Source: Streptomyces wedmorensis (GTDB lineage: Bacteria; Actinomycetota; Actinomycetes; Streptomycetales; Streptomycetaceae). Taken from it: DNA of 64,000 nucleotides. Below, one piece after another: positions 25,137-34,952 of this stretch (position 1 is the first letter of the stretch; each line of letters starts with the position of its first letter). The translations under genes were made by a program, and so were the position numbers. Below the pieces are notes generated by a model. It had not been told where the DNA came from and searched no databases. It saw nothing but the letters and a program-made list of their open reading frames with translations. The stretch is taken from contig NZ_JNWK01000009.1 in NCBI RefSeq assembly GCF_000716445.1, positions 197,296 to 261,295 on the forward strand, read 5' to 3'.

Positions 25137-27934
25137 TCATTCGGTGACACGGACCGCCAGCGCGGGGCGGATGGCGGCCGCGCGGCGCGCCGGCCCGATC
25201 GTGGCCAGGAGCGACGCGGCGAAGGTCGCTGCCGCCAGGACGCAGATGCTGGTCCATTCGACCGGGAACCCTCCTTCGAGGCCCTCGAAGGCGGCGCTGT
25301 TGCTGTACATCAGCCAGGTGGTGAGCACGCCGAGGAGTGAGCCGAGGACGATTCCCTCCACGGCGATGAAGGTGCTCTCCCACAGGAAGGACCGCTGCAC
25401 GGTCCGTGCCCGGAAGCCGAGGGCCCGCAGGATGCCGATGGTGCGTCGGCGTTCGCGTACGGCCCGGACCATGACGACGCCGAGGCCGGTGATGCCCACG
25501 CCGAGGCCCAGGGCGAGGAATCCCTGCATGAGGCGGAAGAAGGCGGTGCTGGAGTCGAACTGTTGGCGTATCTCCGACTCGATGGGCGTGGCGACCAGGC
25601 TGGAGGAGAGCTGCTCGCCCTGGAGTTGGGTCGCCAGGGCGTCGGGGGAGGTCCCGGTGCTGGTTCTCACCAGTGCGGAGGCGTTCTGTGCCTGGGCGCC
25701 GAAGAGCTCGCGCGTCGCCTGCTCGCCCATGATCACGGGGTAGGTGGTCGAGCTGGCGCCGGTGCCCGGGTAGAAGACCATCCCGTTGCTCAGCACGCCG
25801 GCGATGATCTTCTGTTCGCTGCGGCCCGTGCGGGGGTCGGTCAGGGTGAGGGTGTCGCCGGGGTCGTAGTAGTCGCCGGCCGGGCCGCCGGTGCTGCCGA
25901 AGAAGCCGTCGAGGTGCGGAGCCCGGGATCGGTGGCTCGCCCTGTGGCGTTGAGCAGCGGTGTCACGGCGGCGATCCCGGCGGCCGACGGGCCGCCGCGG
26001 AGATCGGAGACGAGTCGGTCGCCGGCGACCTGGGGGTTGTAGTCCAGTCGCAGGGAGTATCCGGCGGTGGCGTCCGCGACGACTCCGTCGACTCCGGCGC
26101 GGAGGATGCCCGAGATCTCCGTCAGGAGGACGAGGACGAACACGATGAGGGTGTACATCACCAGCGTCGCACCGGTCCTGAATCGCTTGGCCAGCGGGTA
26201 TGCGACGGCGAGCCGTGCCGCCAGGCCGCCCTCCGTCGGGCGCTGGAGGAGTCGCCGTACGGGGCGGAGCAAGGTCTTCTGGTTGTCGCTGACGAGTACC
26301 ACGGCGGAGAAGGCGGCCAGGGCGCCCTGGATGACGTACACGGACATCGACGGTGTGTCGAAGATCCGGGGGCGTATGACGGGTGCCAGGAGCGTCCAGA
26401 CCAGAACGGCTCCCGCGACCAGGGTGGTGACCGTGTGACGGGGAAGAACCCGCAGGAGCGCCGGAGTGGCGAAGGCGAGGGCGAGCGCCGGCATGAGGTA
26501 GGTGGCGTCGGGCTGGCTGCGTGCCACGGCCGGGACGGCCGCGAACGCGCACAGGACGGCCAGGGTGCTGGAGACGGCGAGCAGACGGCGGCGCGGTCGC
26601 TGACCGGGCGTCGTCGGGAGGTCGCGGATCGCGGCGATGATGTTGAACCTGCTGATGCGCACGCTGGTGGCCAGGATGGCGGCAAAAGCGATCAGCAGGC
26701 CCATGGCCAGTCCGTTGAGGACGCTGGTGGGGGTCACGGCGAAGGCGATGCGGATGCTGCTGCCCCCGACCGACCAGCCCTGGAAGATCTGCGCGGCCAC
26801 CACCGCGACGCCCCAGCCGACGGCGACCCCGATGGCCACGCCCGGCACCGCCGACAGCAACGCGTAGGTCGCCCCTTCGAGGGTGAAGGACCCGACGAGC
26901 CGTGAGCGCTTCATCCCCACGGCCCGCACCATGCCCATCTGGGACTTCCGCTCCTCGCCGAGCATCACGAAGATGTTCACCAGGAGCAGTGCGCCCGCGA
27001 TGATGCTGAAACTGCCGATCATGAGGAACAGGGCTCCGAGGGAGTCCCCGGCCTGTCTGGCGTCCCGCAGAACCGTGTGCTTCGGCGTCTCGATCTCCGT
27101 CTGCCCGGCCAGCGGGCCCAGAGCCTGCCGGATGTCGGCGGTCACCCGGTCGGTCAGGGCTTCGCCGCTTTCGACGCCGCCTCGGTTGGAGACGAAGGTG
27201 ACCGAGCGCGGTTCCGCACCGGCGGCCCGGGCGGCGGAGTCCAGGGTCCCCGGTGCCAGGAACACGTCGCGGTTCAGCCTGCCGCCCAGGCCCACACCGG
27301 CCAGCCCCTCTTCCGGCACCACACGCTCGATCCGGTACGTCCCCGGAACCCCGAACAGGTACAGCGTGACCGGATCCCCGGCCCCCACGCTCAGGGACCG
27401 GGCCAGCGGCTCGTTGACCACGACCTGGCCGGGCTTCGGGTCCGGTCCGCCGAGACCGGAATCCCCACCCGGTGCGCCGAAGCGTGCCGCCTTGTCGAAG
27501 TCCATCTGCCAGGCCAGGACGCGTGGCTCGGCGACCGTGCGGCCGTCGGTATGGCTGACCGCCGATGCCTGGGTGGCCTGGGCGTTCAGAACGCCGTCGA
27601 TGTCGGGGTCGCCCGCCAGGGCGCCCAGCCGTTCGGTCACGGCGCGGCCGGTCGGCCCCGGGGGTGCGACGACGCGCTCGTCCACCGGCCCGAGAGTGCG
27701 GTACGCCTCCTGCCGTACGGAGAAGTTCAGGGTGTCGCCGACGACCAGGGCCCCGATGACGATGGCCGTGCCGAGCATCGATCCGCCGATCACCAGCGCT
27801 GCCTCCGTGCGCCGACGGGCGATCTGCCGGAAGGCCAGCCGTCGTGACACCGGCTGCCGGACGGCGACCAGCACCAGGCCCGCGAGGGCGAGCGCCAGGG
27901 CGGTGAGCAGGGGGATGAGGAGGTTCGGGTACAT
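25137..27934 (-). pseudogene. FtsX/MacB-type ABC transporter permease, frameshifted
   Basis: The N-terminal frame (from ATG 27934, or TTG 27940) carries a TM helix, RRRTEAALVIGGSMLGTAIV, a large extracytoplasmic domain, then FtsX helices with GEERKSQMGMVRAVGMKRSR. Near 25915-25930 coding passes to another frame, which continues GFFGSTGGPAGDYYDPGDTL and ends with a second FtsX block (ERRRTIGILRALGFRARTVQ). A one-base deletion in GATCCCGGGCTCCGC explains it. The joined product would be about 930 residues, normal for the family. It follows the ATPase gene, stop and start within a few bases. Real mutation and sequencing error cannot be told apart here. Confidence 0.8.
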
Positions 27935-27936
27935 GC

Positions 27937-28683
27937 TCAACCCAAGGGGACGTCGGGGCTCGGGGCTCGGGCCGTGGCGGTCTGGCGGACGTCGTCGACC
28001 AGCTGTCCGTCATGCATCCGGATCAGTCGGGGGACGCGGGCGCCGATGGCACTGTCGTGGGTGACCAGGACGATCGTCTGGCCCTCGTCCCTGTTGAGCT
28101 CGCACAGCAGGTCCATGACCTGGTCGGCCATCGCACTGTCGAGGTTGCCCGTCGGTTCGTCCGCCCACACGATCGCCGGGCGTCCCGCCAGGGCGCGGGC
28201 GATGGTCACCCGCTGCTGCTCACCCCCGGACAACTCGCTCGGCCGGTGCTCGACCCGGTGGCCCAGGTCCACCCGGTCGAGCATGTCCAGCGCCCTGCGG
28301 CGTGCCTCATGCGGCCGGGTGCCCACGAGCAGGAGGGGCAGCTCGACGTTCTCCACCGCGGAGAAGACCGGGATGAGGTTGAACGCCTGGAAGACGAAGC
28401 CCATGGTGTGGGCCCGGTGCTCCGTGCGTGCCGCGTCCGACATCGCGAACAGATCGTGGCCGTCGACCTCCACCCGGCCGCCGTCGATGTCGTCGAGCCC
28501 CGACAGACAGTTCAACAGCGTGGTCTTACCGGAACCGGACGGTCCCATGACCCCCACCATCTCCCCGTGACGTACGAGGAGATCCAGGTCGAGCAGGGCG
28601 GTGACCTCGACGGAGCCCGTCCGGTAGATCTTGCGTACTCCGGAGGCGACGAGGAGCGCCCGGTCGGTGTTCATGCTGTCCAT
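27937..28683 (-). CDS. ABC transporter ATP-binding protein (LolD/MacB type)
   Basis: The 248-residue ATPase has Walker A GPSGSGKTT (about residues 47-55), the signature LSGGEQQR, Walker B AIVWADEPTGNLDS and the H-loop VLVTHD. QAFNLIPVFSAVENVELPLL is typical of the LolD/MacB/FtsE group, whose partners are FtsX permeases, here encoded immediately downstream. These systems use ATP to drive extrusion or periplasm-facing conformational work. ATG at 28683 follows GGAGG; an in-frame ATG nine bases on is an alternative. A near-consensus operator palindrome lies 51 bp upstream. Confidence 0.9.
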   Translation of the reverse strand: MDSMNTDRALLVASGVRKIYRTGSVEVTALLDLDLLVRHGEMVGVMGPSGSGKTTLLNCLSGLDDIDGGRVEVDGHDLFAMSDAARTEHRAHTMGFVFQAFNLIPVFSAVENVELPLLLVGTRPHEARRRALDMLDRVDLGHRVEHRPSELSGGEQQRVTIARALAGRPAIVWADEPTGNLDSAMADQVMDLLCELNRDEGQTIVLVTHDSAIGARVPRLIRMHDGQLVDDVRQTATARAPSPDVPLG

Positions 28684-28733
28684 ACCAGCCTCCGGAAGGA
28701 ACGCGGGGCTACGGCCACCCTGGCCCCGAGGAG

Positions 28734-28747
28734 GGGCCGAAAGGCCC
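28734..28747. promoter_or_regulatory. Candidate operator upstream of ABC operon
   Basis: GGGCCGAAAGGCCC matches the recurring GGGCCGnnCGGCCC palindrome with one mismatch and perfect GGGCC/GGCCC outer arms. It lies 51 bp before the ATPase start, between it and the 3' end of the transporter gene upstream. Confidence 0.6.
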
Positions 28748-28795
28748 AATCGCCGGGGTACCGAGAGGCTCGTACGGCCTGCCTCGCCGCCGCGG

Positions 28796-30010
28796 TCAGA
28801 CGTCCGCGGTCGCCCGGGCGCGCCGCCGGACGGCGGTGGCGGCCAGGGTTCCGGCGCCCGTCGCGGTGACGGCGAGGAGGACGAACCCCCACGTGTAGTC
28901 GTGCGCGACGCTGTCGACCGCTCCCATCACGAGGGGTGGGAAGAAGCCTCCGAGACCCCCCGCCGCCCCGACCACTCCCGTGACCGAGCCGACCCGCTCC
29001 GCCGGAACCAGACGTGCCACGAGCGCGAAGACCGCCCCGGACCCGGCGCCCAAGCCGGCGGCCATGCCGAAGAAGGCCGCCGTTCCCACGGGGACCAGTT
29101 CCGCCTCGAACGCCGCGACCAGGGCACACACCGCCACGAGCCCGTACGAGACCGTCAGCACGGGTACGGGGTGGATACGGTCCGACAGCCAGCCCCCCAA
29201 CGGCCGCATCGCCACGGCGAGGACGACGAATCCCGCGGTCCGCAGTGCCGCGTCGGAGCGCCCCAGTTCGTAGGCCCTGGTGAGGTAGGTCGGCAGGTAG
29301 ACGCTGAACGCGACGAATCCGCCGAAGGAGACGGCGTACAGGAACGCCAGCTGCCAGGTGGCCGGTGTACGCATGGCCAGTGCCGTACGCGAGGACAGCG
29401 ACCCCGACGCCGTCGCGCGCCCTGGCCTGTCGCGGAGCAGGAACCAGGCCAGCCCGGCGTACACGGCGAGGAGGGCGGCCACGAGATCGAAGGGGAAGGC
29501 ACGTCCGACGGCGTCGGCGAGCTGGACGGTGGTGAACGCCGACAGGGCCGTACCGCCGGTGCCGATCCCGAAGATCCCGAGGGCGACGCCCCGCCGTGCG
29601 GGTGGGTACCAGGCGTTGACGAACGGCACTCCGACGGCGAAGGCCGTTCCCCCCAGCCCGAGGAGGAAGCCGCCCGCGAGCACCTCGGCCAATGAGTCGG
29701 CCAGGTGACCCAGGTAGAGCACGGGGAGGATCGTCAGGGCCGCGACGAGGGGGAAGACCCGGCGCGCACCCCAGCGATCCGTCAGCGCCCCCGCCGGGAT
29801 CCGGCCGAGCGCGCCGACCACCACGGGCACGGCGACCACCAGTGACTGCTCGAAGGAACTGAGGCCCAGGTCGTCCCGCAGCCGTGGGCCGAGCGGGCCC
29901 AACAGCGCCCATGCCCAGAAACAGAGGGTGAACCCGACGGTGGCGAGGAACAGCATCTGCCACGGTCGCGGCGCATCCACGACGGGCGGGATCCCCGAGT
30001 TCCGGACCAT
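28796..30010 (-). CDS. NarK-like nitrate/nitrite MFS transporter
   Basis: The 404-residue protein has 12 predicted TM helices. It opens with FLATVGFTLCFWAWALLGPL and GRIPAGALTDRWGARRVFPL. Helix 5 carries GVPFVNAWYPPARRGVALGI followed by GIGTGGTALSAF, the NNP-family nitrate signature region, and a matching late block reads GLGAGSGAVFALVARLVP. NarK proteins import nitrate or export nitrite. No nitrate reductase genes lie in this window. ATG at 30010 is used. The gene is divergent from the SHOCT/formate dehydrogenase operon, and the 233-bp gap contains a candidate operator. Confidence 0.85.
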   Translation of the reverse strand: MVRNSGIPPVVDAPRPWQMLFLATVGFTLCFWAWALLGPLGPRLRDDLGLSSFEQSLVVAVPVVVGALGRIPAGALTDRWGARRVFPLVAALTILPVLYLGHLADSLAEVLAGGFLLGLGGTAFAVGVPFVNAWYPPARRGVALGIFGIGTGGTALSAFTTVQLADAVGRAFPFDLVAALLAVYAGLAWFLLRDRPGRATASGSLSSRTALAMRTPATWQLAFLYAVSFGGFVAFSVYLPTYLTRAYELGRSDAALRTAGFVVLAVAMRPLGGWLSDRIHPVPVLTVSYGLVAVCALVAAFEAELVPVGTAAFFGMAAGLGAGSGAVFALVARLVPAERVGSVTGVVGAAGGLGGFFPPLVMGAVDSVAHDYTWGFVLLAVTATGAGTLAATAVRRRARATADV

Positions 30011-30136
30011 GGCGGCCTCCCGGCGGTGATCCTCATGGGCGGCGTGAGCCCTGCTGTCCCCCCACGCTCCGGCCTTCGGGCTCCCGGTGTCAGGGGCCGC
30101 TCTGTTCCCTTCCGTGCCCGTACGGCCCCCTGCCAG

Positions 30137-30150
30137 GGACCGGACGGCCC
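30137..30150. promoter_or_regulatory. Candidate operator between narK-like and SHOCT-fdh genes
   Basis: GGACCGGACGGCCC matches the recurring palindrome at 13 of 14 positions. It lies 94 bp upstream of the SHOCT start and 127 bp from the NarK-like start, so it could serve either or both divergent promoters. Confidence 0.6.
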
Positions 30151-30243
30151 TGTGCTGTGCCTCCTGGGGCGACGCACGGTGGTGGCGGACAGGCCGGAGG
30201 CAGGGGTGTCCGGTCCCTGCCGGCCCGGCCGTCGGGAGTGTGA

Positions 30244-30507
30244 GTGGCGATGATGTTCTGGTACGGCGACGGCATGAGCGGATGGGGCTGGTTCGCCATG
30301 TCAGCCGGGATGGTGCTGTTCTGGGGCCTGCTCATCATTGTCGCGGTGATGCTCTTGCGTACCCTGGGCCGTCCTGCGGAACGGCCGTCGGGCTCTCGGC
30401 CTGCCACGTCGGCCGAGCAGATCCTGGGCGAGCGACTGGCGCGTGGTGAGATCGACGAGGAGGAGTACCGTCGGCGCCTGACCGCCCTGCGCAGCGCGGA
30501 ACCGTGA
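30244..30507 (+). CDS. Small SHOCT-domain membrane protein
   Basis: The 87-residue protein has one TM segment (MVLFWGLLIIVAVMLLRTLG, about residues 22-41) and a C-terminal SHOCT helix pair (AEQILGERLARGEIDEEEYR, residues 59-78). SHOCT motifs are short oligomerisation or accessory elements often found next to membrane or transport genes. GTG at 30244 is taken; ATG codons at 30250 and 30253 are alternatives. Its stop overlaps the next gene's GTG, so it is coupled to the formate dehydrogenase operon. Its role there is unknown. Confidence 0.8.
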   Translation: MAMMFWYGDGMSGWGWFAMSAGMVLFWGLLIIVAVMLLRTLGRPAERPSGSRPATSAEQILGERLARGEIDEEEYRRRLTALRSAEP

Positions 30508-32252
30508 ACCCCGTGACAGGTCGGGATGCGAGCGGGGGCGTGGCCGGTCACTCTGGGATCATGGCTGGTCGGATACCCGGGGAGCCGGGCGGACGCATGG
30601 ACGCGCTCCGTGGGCTGACCGCACGGCACGGAGGGCGTGGCGGGCTGTTGCCGGCCGCGCTGGAGCGCGCCAGGTCGGGTACCGCAGACGGTCCCGGGGC
30701 GTGGGCGCCCCAGGTCGCGGAGGCAGCCGGACTGCCGGCCGCCGCGGGGCTCGGCCCCGCCACCTTCTTCGCCGATCTCGCCGCCCCACGCGGTGAGCGG
30801 CACGTGCGGGTGTGCACCGCGACGGCGTGCTTCGCGGCGCGGGGCGGGGAGCATCTGGCGGAGGTGGAACGCGCTCTGGGAGTGACGGCGGGCACCGTCG
30901 ACGAGTCGGGTTCGACCTCGCTGCAGACCGTGCACTGCCTGGGCTACTGCTACGCGGGCCCCGCGGCCCTCGACGGCACCCTGCCCCGCGCGGGCCCGGA
31001 CCTGGCCGACCAACTCGGCGGGCGGGCGGAGCCACGCGCGCCGGGCATCCCCGCGGCCGACACCACCGGGGCGCCCGTCCTGCTGGCCGGGATCGTGCGA
31101 GGGCACTCCGCCTGGGACGTGTGGCGCGAGGCGGTGGCCGGGCTGAGGCCCGAGGACGTACGGGAGGAGACCGCCGTCTCAGGACTGCGCGGGCGAGGCG
31201 GCGCCGGATTCCCGGTGGCCGACAAGTGGGCCGCGGCGGCGGGAAAGCCGGACACCGTCGTCGTCGCCAACGGGGACGAGGGCGACCCCGGCTCGTACGC
31301 CGACCGGCTGCTCATGGAGGAGGACCCCGAGCGCGTCCTCACGGGACTGGCCCTGGCCTGCTTCGCCTGCGGTGCCCGGCGCGGGATCGTCCTGGTGCGC
31401 TCCGAGTACCCGAAGGCCATGGCCCGGCTGCGGCGGGAGGTGGAGCGCGCCATGTCGGCGGGAGACCTGTCACCCTCGGCTGAGGATGCCGGCCTGCGGC
31501 CGTTCGTCGAGGTCGTCGAAGGAGCCGGGTCCTATGTCGCCGGCGAGGAGACCGCTCTCATCGCCCGCCTCGAAGGCGCTCGCGGCTGTGCTCGCCCTCG
31601 GCCCCCCTATCCCACGGACCACGGCCTGTGGGACGCGCCGACGGTGGTCAACAACGTGGAGACGCTGGCGGCCGTGCCCTGGATCGTCGCCCACGGCGGA
31701 GCGTCCTACGCCCGGCGTGGGGTACCGGACGAGACCGGCACCAAACTGGTGTGTCTGTCCGAACGCTTCGCCCGGCCCGGGGCCTGCGAGGTCGAGCTCG
31801 GCACACCTGTGGGCGAGATCGTCACCCGGTTCGGCGGCGGCCTCAAGGACGGCCGCGAGCTCGTCGCCCTTCAGATCGGAGGGCCCCTCGGCGGCTTCCT
31901 CTCCGGGGCCGCGCTCGACGTCCCGCTCACCGCGGCAGCACTCGCCGAGCATGGTGCCGCCCTCGGGCACGCCGGCATGGTCGCCTTCGACGCCGGCACC
32001 GACCCGTACGAACTCCTGCGACACGTCTGGGAGTTCGCCGCCGATGAGAGCTGTGGGGCCTGTTCGCCCTGCCGGGTCGGCACACGGAGAGGCCTCGAAC
32101 TGGCGCGGGACGACGGGCCGGGGGAGTCCTACGAACGGCTGGCACGGCTGATGGGCGAGGCGAGTCTCTGCGCGTTCGGCCGGCGTGTTCCCGCCGCCGT
32201 CCGCAGCCTGGCCCGCGCCTACGGGCCGGCCCTGGAAGGATGGGACCGATGA
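30504..32252 (+). CDS. NuoE-NuoF-like subunit of NAD-linked formate dehydrogenase
   Basis: The 582-residue flavin/iron-sulfur subunit has an N-terminal thioredoxin-like [2Fe-2S] domain with CTATACFAARG and VHCLGYC. A NuoF domain follows: GLRGRGGAGFPVADKW for FMN, VANGDEGDPGSYADR for NAD(H), GEETALIARLEG, and CGACSPCRVGTRR for the [4Fe-4S] cluster. This is the diaphorase part of soluble formate dehydrogenases or bidirectional hydrogenases. The partner downstream is molybdopterin-binding, so formate dehydrogenase fits. GTG at 30504 overlaps the previous stop; ATG at 30597 with GGGGAG is a possible alternative start. Confidence 0.88.
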   Translation: MNPVTGRDASGGVAGHSGIMAGRIPGEPGGRMDALRGLTARHGGRGGLLPAALERARSGTADGPGAWAPQVAEAAGLPAAAGLGPATFFADLAAPRGERHVRVCTATACFAARGGEHLAEVERALGVTAGTVDESGSTSLQTVHCLGYCYAGPAALDGTLPRAGPDLADQLGGRAEPRAPGIPAADTTGAPVLLAGIVRGHSAWDVWREAVAGLRPEDVREETAVSGLRGRGGAGFPVADKWAAAAGKPDTVVVANGDEGDPGSYADRLLMEEDPERVLTGLALACFACGARRGIVLVRSEYPKAMARLRREVERAMSAGDLSPSAEDAGLRPFVEVVEGAGSYVAGEETALIARLEGARGCARPRPPYPTDHGLWDAPTVVNNVETLAAVPWIVAHGGASYARRGVPDETGTKLVCLSERFARPGACEVELGTPVGEIVTRFGGGLKDGRELVALQIGGPLGGFLSGAALDVPLTAAALAEHGAALGHAGMVAFDAGTDPYELLRHVWEFAADESCGACSPCRVGTRRGLELARDDGPGESYERLARLMGEASLCAFGRRVPAAVRSLARAYGPALEGWDR

Positions 32253-34942
32253 CACGGCTCCAGGTCGACGGCATGCCGGTCGAACTGCCCGCCGGGGCCT
32301 CGCTGCTCGACGCGGTACAGGCCGCCGGAGCCGCACTGCCCGCCCTCTGCCACGACGACCGCCTCCGGCCGGCCGGCTCGTGCCGGACCTGCCTGGTCCG
32401 CGCCGACGGGCGGACCGTCGCCGCCTGCGTCACACCCGCGACGCCGGGCCTCACCGTCGACACCGCCGAGGAGGGCGTGCGGAACCTGCGCCGGGACGCG
32501 GTCGCCCTGATCGCCTCGGCACTCCCATCGCATGCGCTCGCCGACAGCGCGCACAGCGAACTCGCCGAGGCATGCCGGGCCCTGGGGATCCCGCCCCACA
32601 CCGCGGCCGCCGAAGTCACGCGCGGGCGGGACGAGAGCCACCCCTACGTCCAACTCGACCGCGACCTGTGCATCGCGTGCGGGCGCTGCGTCCGCATGTG
32701 CTCCGACGTCCAGGGCACCTTCGCACTCACCCTCACCGGGCGCGGTGCCGACACGGTCGTCGCCCCGGGTACCGGCGGCCCCTGGGCCGCATCGGACTGC
32801 GTGTCCTGCGGCGGCTGCGTCGACACATGCCCCACCGGGGCGATCACGCAGCCCGGACCCGGCCAGGGCCTCACCACGCGGCAGAACCCCGAGGGCCGCG
32901 TACGGACCACATGCGGCTACTGCGGAGTCGGCTGCACCCTCGACGTCGTCGTCCGCGAGAACCGTGTCGCCGCTGCGCTCCCCGCCCGGGACGGGCCCGT
33001 CAACCGTGGCCACGCCTGCGTCAAGGGCCGCTTCGCGTACGGATACCTCGGCTCCGCCGAACGCCTCACCGAACCCCTGATCCGCGAGGGCGGCGAACTA
33101 CGACCGGCGACCTGGGACGAGGCGCTGAGCCGGATCGCCGACGGCCTGCGCGCGGCCGTCCTCGACGGCGGACCCGACGCGGTCGCCGCGATCTCCTCCG
33201 CCCGTGCCACCAACGAGGAGAACTACCTCGTCCAGAAGCTCCTGCGGACCGTCATCGGCACCAACAACGTCGACAACTGCTCCCGTCTCTGCCACGCCCC
33301 CTCCGCAGCGGGACTCACCGCCTCCTTCGGACGCGCCGGCGGCACCGACCCCTTCGACGACGTCGAGACCGCCGACTGCCTCATGGTCGTCGGCGCCAAC
33401 CCCGTCGAAGCCCACCCCGTCGTCGGCGCCCGCCTCCTCCAGCGGGCACTCGCAGGAACCTCCCTCATCGTGGCCGACCCCCGTGCCGTGGGCCTCGCGC
33501 GCCATGCCGACGTGCACCTTCGTCCGCGCCCCGGTACGAACGTCGCCCTCTTCCACGGCCTCGCCCACGTCCTCGTCGACGAAGGCATGACCGACCCGGA
33601 CTTCCTCCGCGACCGCGCCACCGGACTGGACGAACTCACCGACCTGCTGGCCGGCCATCCGCCCGAACGGGTCGCCGGAATCACCGGCGTCCCGGCCGAC
33701 GACATCAGGAAGGCCGCACGACTCTACGGCCGCGCCGAACGCCCGGCCGTCCTGTACGGGCTCGGCGTCACCGAGCACCTGCACGGCACCGACGGCGTAC
33801 GCACCCTGGCGAACCTCCCCATCCTGCGCGGCGCCGTCGGCGGCACCGGCCGCGGCTTCGGCATCAGCCCCCTGCGCGGCCAGAACAACGTGCAAGGCGC
33901 CTCCGACATGGGAGCCCTGCCCGACCTGCTCCCCGGCTACGGCCGCGTCACCGACCCGGAGGCCCGCGCCCGGGCCGAGGCGGTGTGGGGCCGACCGGTC
34001 CCACCGACACCAGGGCTGCGCATCCCCGAGATGTTCGCGGCGGCTCGGGAGGGCCGCCTGCGGGCGCTGTGGATCATCGGCGAGGACGTTTGCGCCACCG
34101 ACCCCGACAGCCGGCGCGTGGCCGAGGCCCTCGACGCCTGCCCGCTCGTCGTGGTCAACGAGCTCTTCCTCGGCGAGACCGCCCACCACGCCGACGTCGT
34201 CCTGCCCGTGGCCTCCTGGCTGGAGAAGGACGGGACCTTCGTCAACTTCGACCGCCGCTTCCAGCGCGTACGGCAGGCAGTGACTCCGCCGGGCACCGCA
34301 CGCTCCGACTTCGAGGTCGTACACGCCGTCGCCGATGCCCTCGGTGCCGACCTGGGCTGCCCCACCCCAGCCGCGGCTCTCGTCGAGTGCGGACGTGTGA
34401 CACCTCTCTTCGCGGGTCTCTCGCACGAGCGGCTCGACCGGGAGGGGGCCGTGCCCTGGCCTTGCCCCGAGCCGGACCGGCCGGGCGAACGAACCCTGTA
34501 CACAGAGGAGTTCGCCACTCCGGACGGGCGCGCCCACCTGTCGGCGGCCCCCTACCTGCCACCCGGCGAAGAACCCGACCAGGATTTTCCGCTGGTGCTC
34601 GTCACCGGGCGCCGATGGGCCCACTACAACTCCGGGAGCATGACCCGGCACGGCGGCAACCTCCTCCTCGACGCCCACGAGCGCCTGGACCTGCACCCGG
34701 AGGACGCCGCCCGGTTCGGGGTCCGTGACGGCACCCCGGTCACCGTCGAGAGCCGTCACGGGCAGGCACGGCTCATCGCCCGCGTCGGTACCGAACTCGC
34801 CCCCGGGCAGGTCTTCTGCGCGTTCCACTTCCCGGCCAGTGGCGTCAACTCCCTGACCTCGGAGCACACCGACACCGTCACGTCGTGTCCGGAGTACAAG
34901 GTCACGGCGGTCCGGCTGCGTCCGACGGCCTCCGACGCCTGA
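32249..34942 (+). CDS. Molybdopterin formate dehydrogenase alpha subunit
   Basis: The 897-residue subunit begins with a NuoG-like [2Fe-2S] domain (C34, C45, C48, C60), two ferredoxin [4Fe-4S] motifs (C141/144/147/151 and C184/187/190/194) and the proximal cluster (C222, C225, C229, C257). The catalytic site is DNCSRLCHAPSA, where C348 is the usual Mo/W ligand, so this is the Cys, not the Sec, form. A molybdopterin dinucleotide domain ends the protein (TGRRWAHYNSGSMTR). It oxidises formate to CO2 and passes electrons to the NuoEF-like subunit, making NADH. ATG at 32249 overlaps the previous stop. No fdhD or cofactor genes are adjacent. Confidence 0.92.
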   Translation: MTRLQVDGMPVELPAGASLLDAVQAAGAALPALCHDDRLRPAGSCRTCLVRADGRTVAACVTPATPGLTVDTAEEGVRNLRRDAVALIASALPSHALADSAHSELAEACRALGIPPHTAAAEVTRGRDESHPYVQLDRDLCIACGRCVRMCSDVQGTFALTLTGRGADTVVAPGTGGPWAASDCVSCGGCVDTCPTGAITQPGPGQGLTTRQNPEGRVRTTCGYCGVGCTLDVVVRENRVAAALPARDGPVNRGHACVKGRFAYGYLGSAERLTEPLIREGGELRPATWDEALSRIADGLRAAVLDGGPDAVAAISSARATNEENYLVQKLLRTVIGTNNVDNCSRLCHAPSAAGLTASFGRAGGTDPFDDVETADCLMVVGANPVEAHPVVGARLLQRALAGTSLIVADPRAVGLARHADVHLRPRPGTNVALFHGLAHVLVDEGMTDPDFLRDRATGLDELTDLLAGHPPERVAGITGVPADDIRKAARLYGRAERPAVLYGLGVTEHLHGTDGVRTLANLPILRGAVGGTGRGFGISPLRGQNNVQGASDMGALPDLLPGYGRVTDPEARARAEAVWGRPVPPTPGLRIPEMFAAAREGRLRALWIIGEDVCATDPDSRRVAEALDACPLVVVNELFLGETAHHADVVLPVASWLEKDGTFVNFDRRFQRVRQAVTPPGTARSDFEVVHAVADALGADLGCPTPAAALVECGRVTPLFAGLSHERLDREGAVPWPCPEPDRPGERTLYTEEFATPDGRAHLSAAPYLPPGEEPDQDFPLVLVTGRRWAHYNSGSMTRHGGNLLLDAHERLDLHPEDAARFGVRDGTPVTVESRHGQARLIARVGTELAPGQVFCAFHFPASGVNSLTSEHTDTVTSCPEYKVTAVRLRPTASDA

Positions 34943-34952
34943 CCGGCACCGA

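Noticed and set aside
25137..28013. 958-residue continuous minus-strand frame
   Set aside because: Only its last third is real permease; the rest is a shadow of the permease N-terminus in another frame.
32185..34728. 847-residue plus-strand frame inside the formate dehydrogenase gene
   Set aside because: It is an arginine- and proline-rich alternative frame of the FdhA gene, with no family resemblance.
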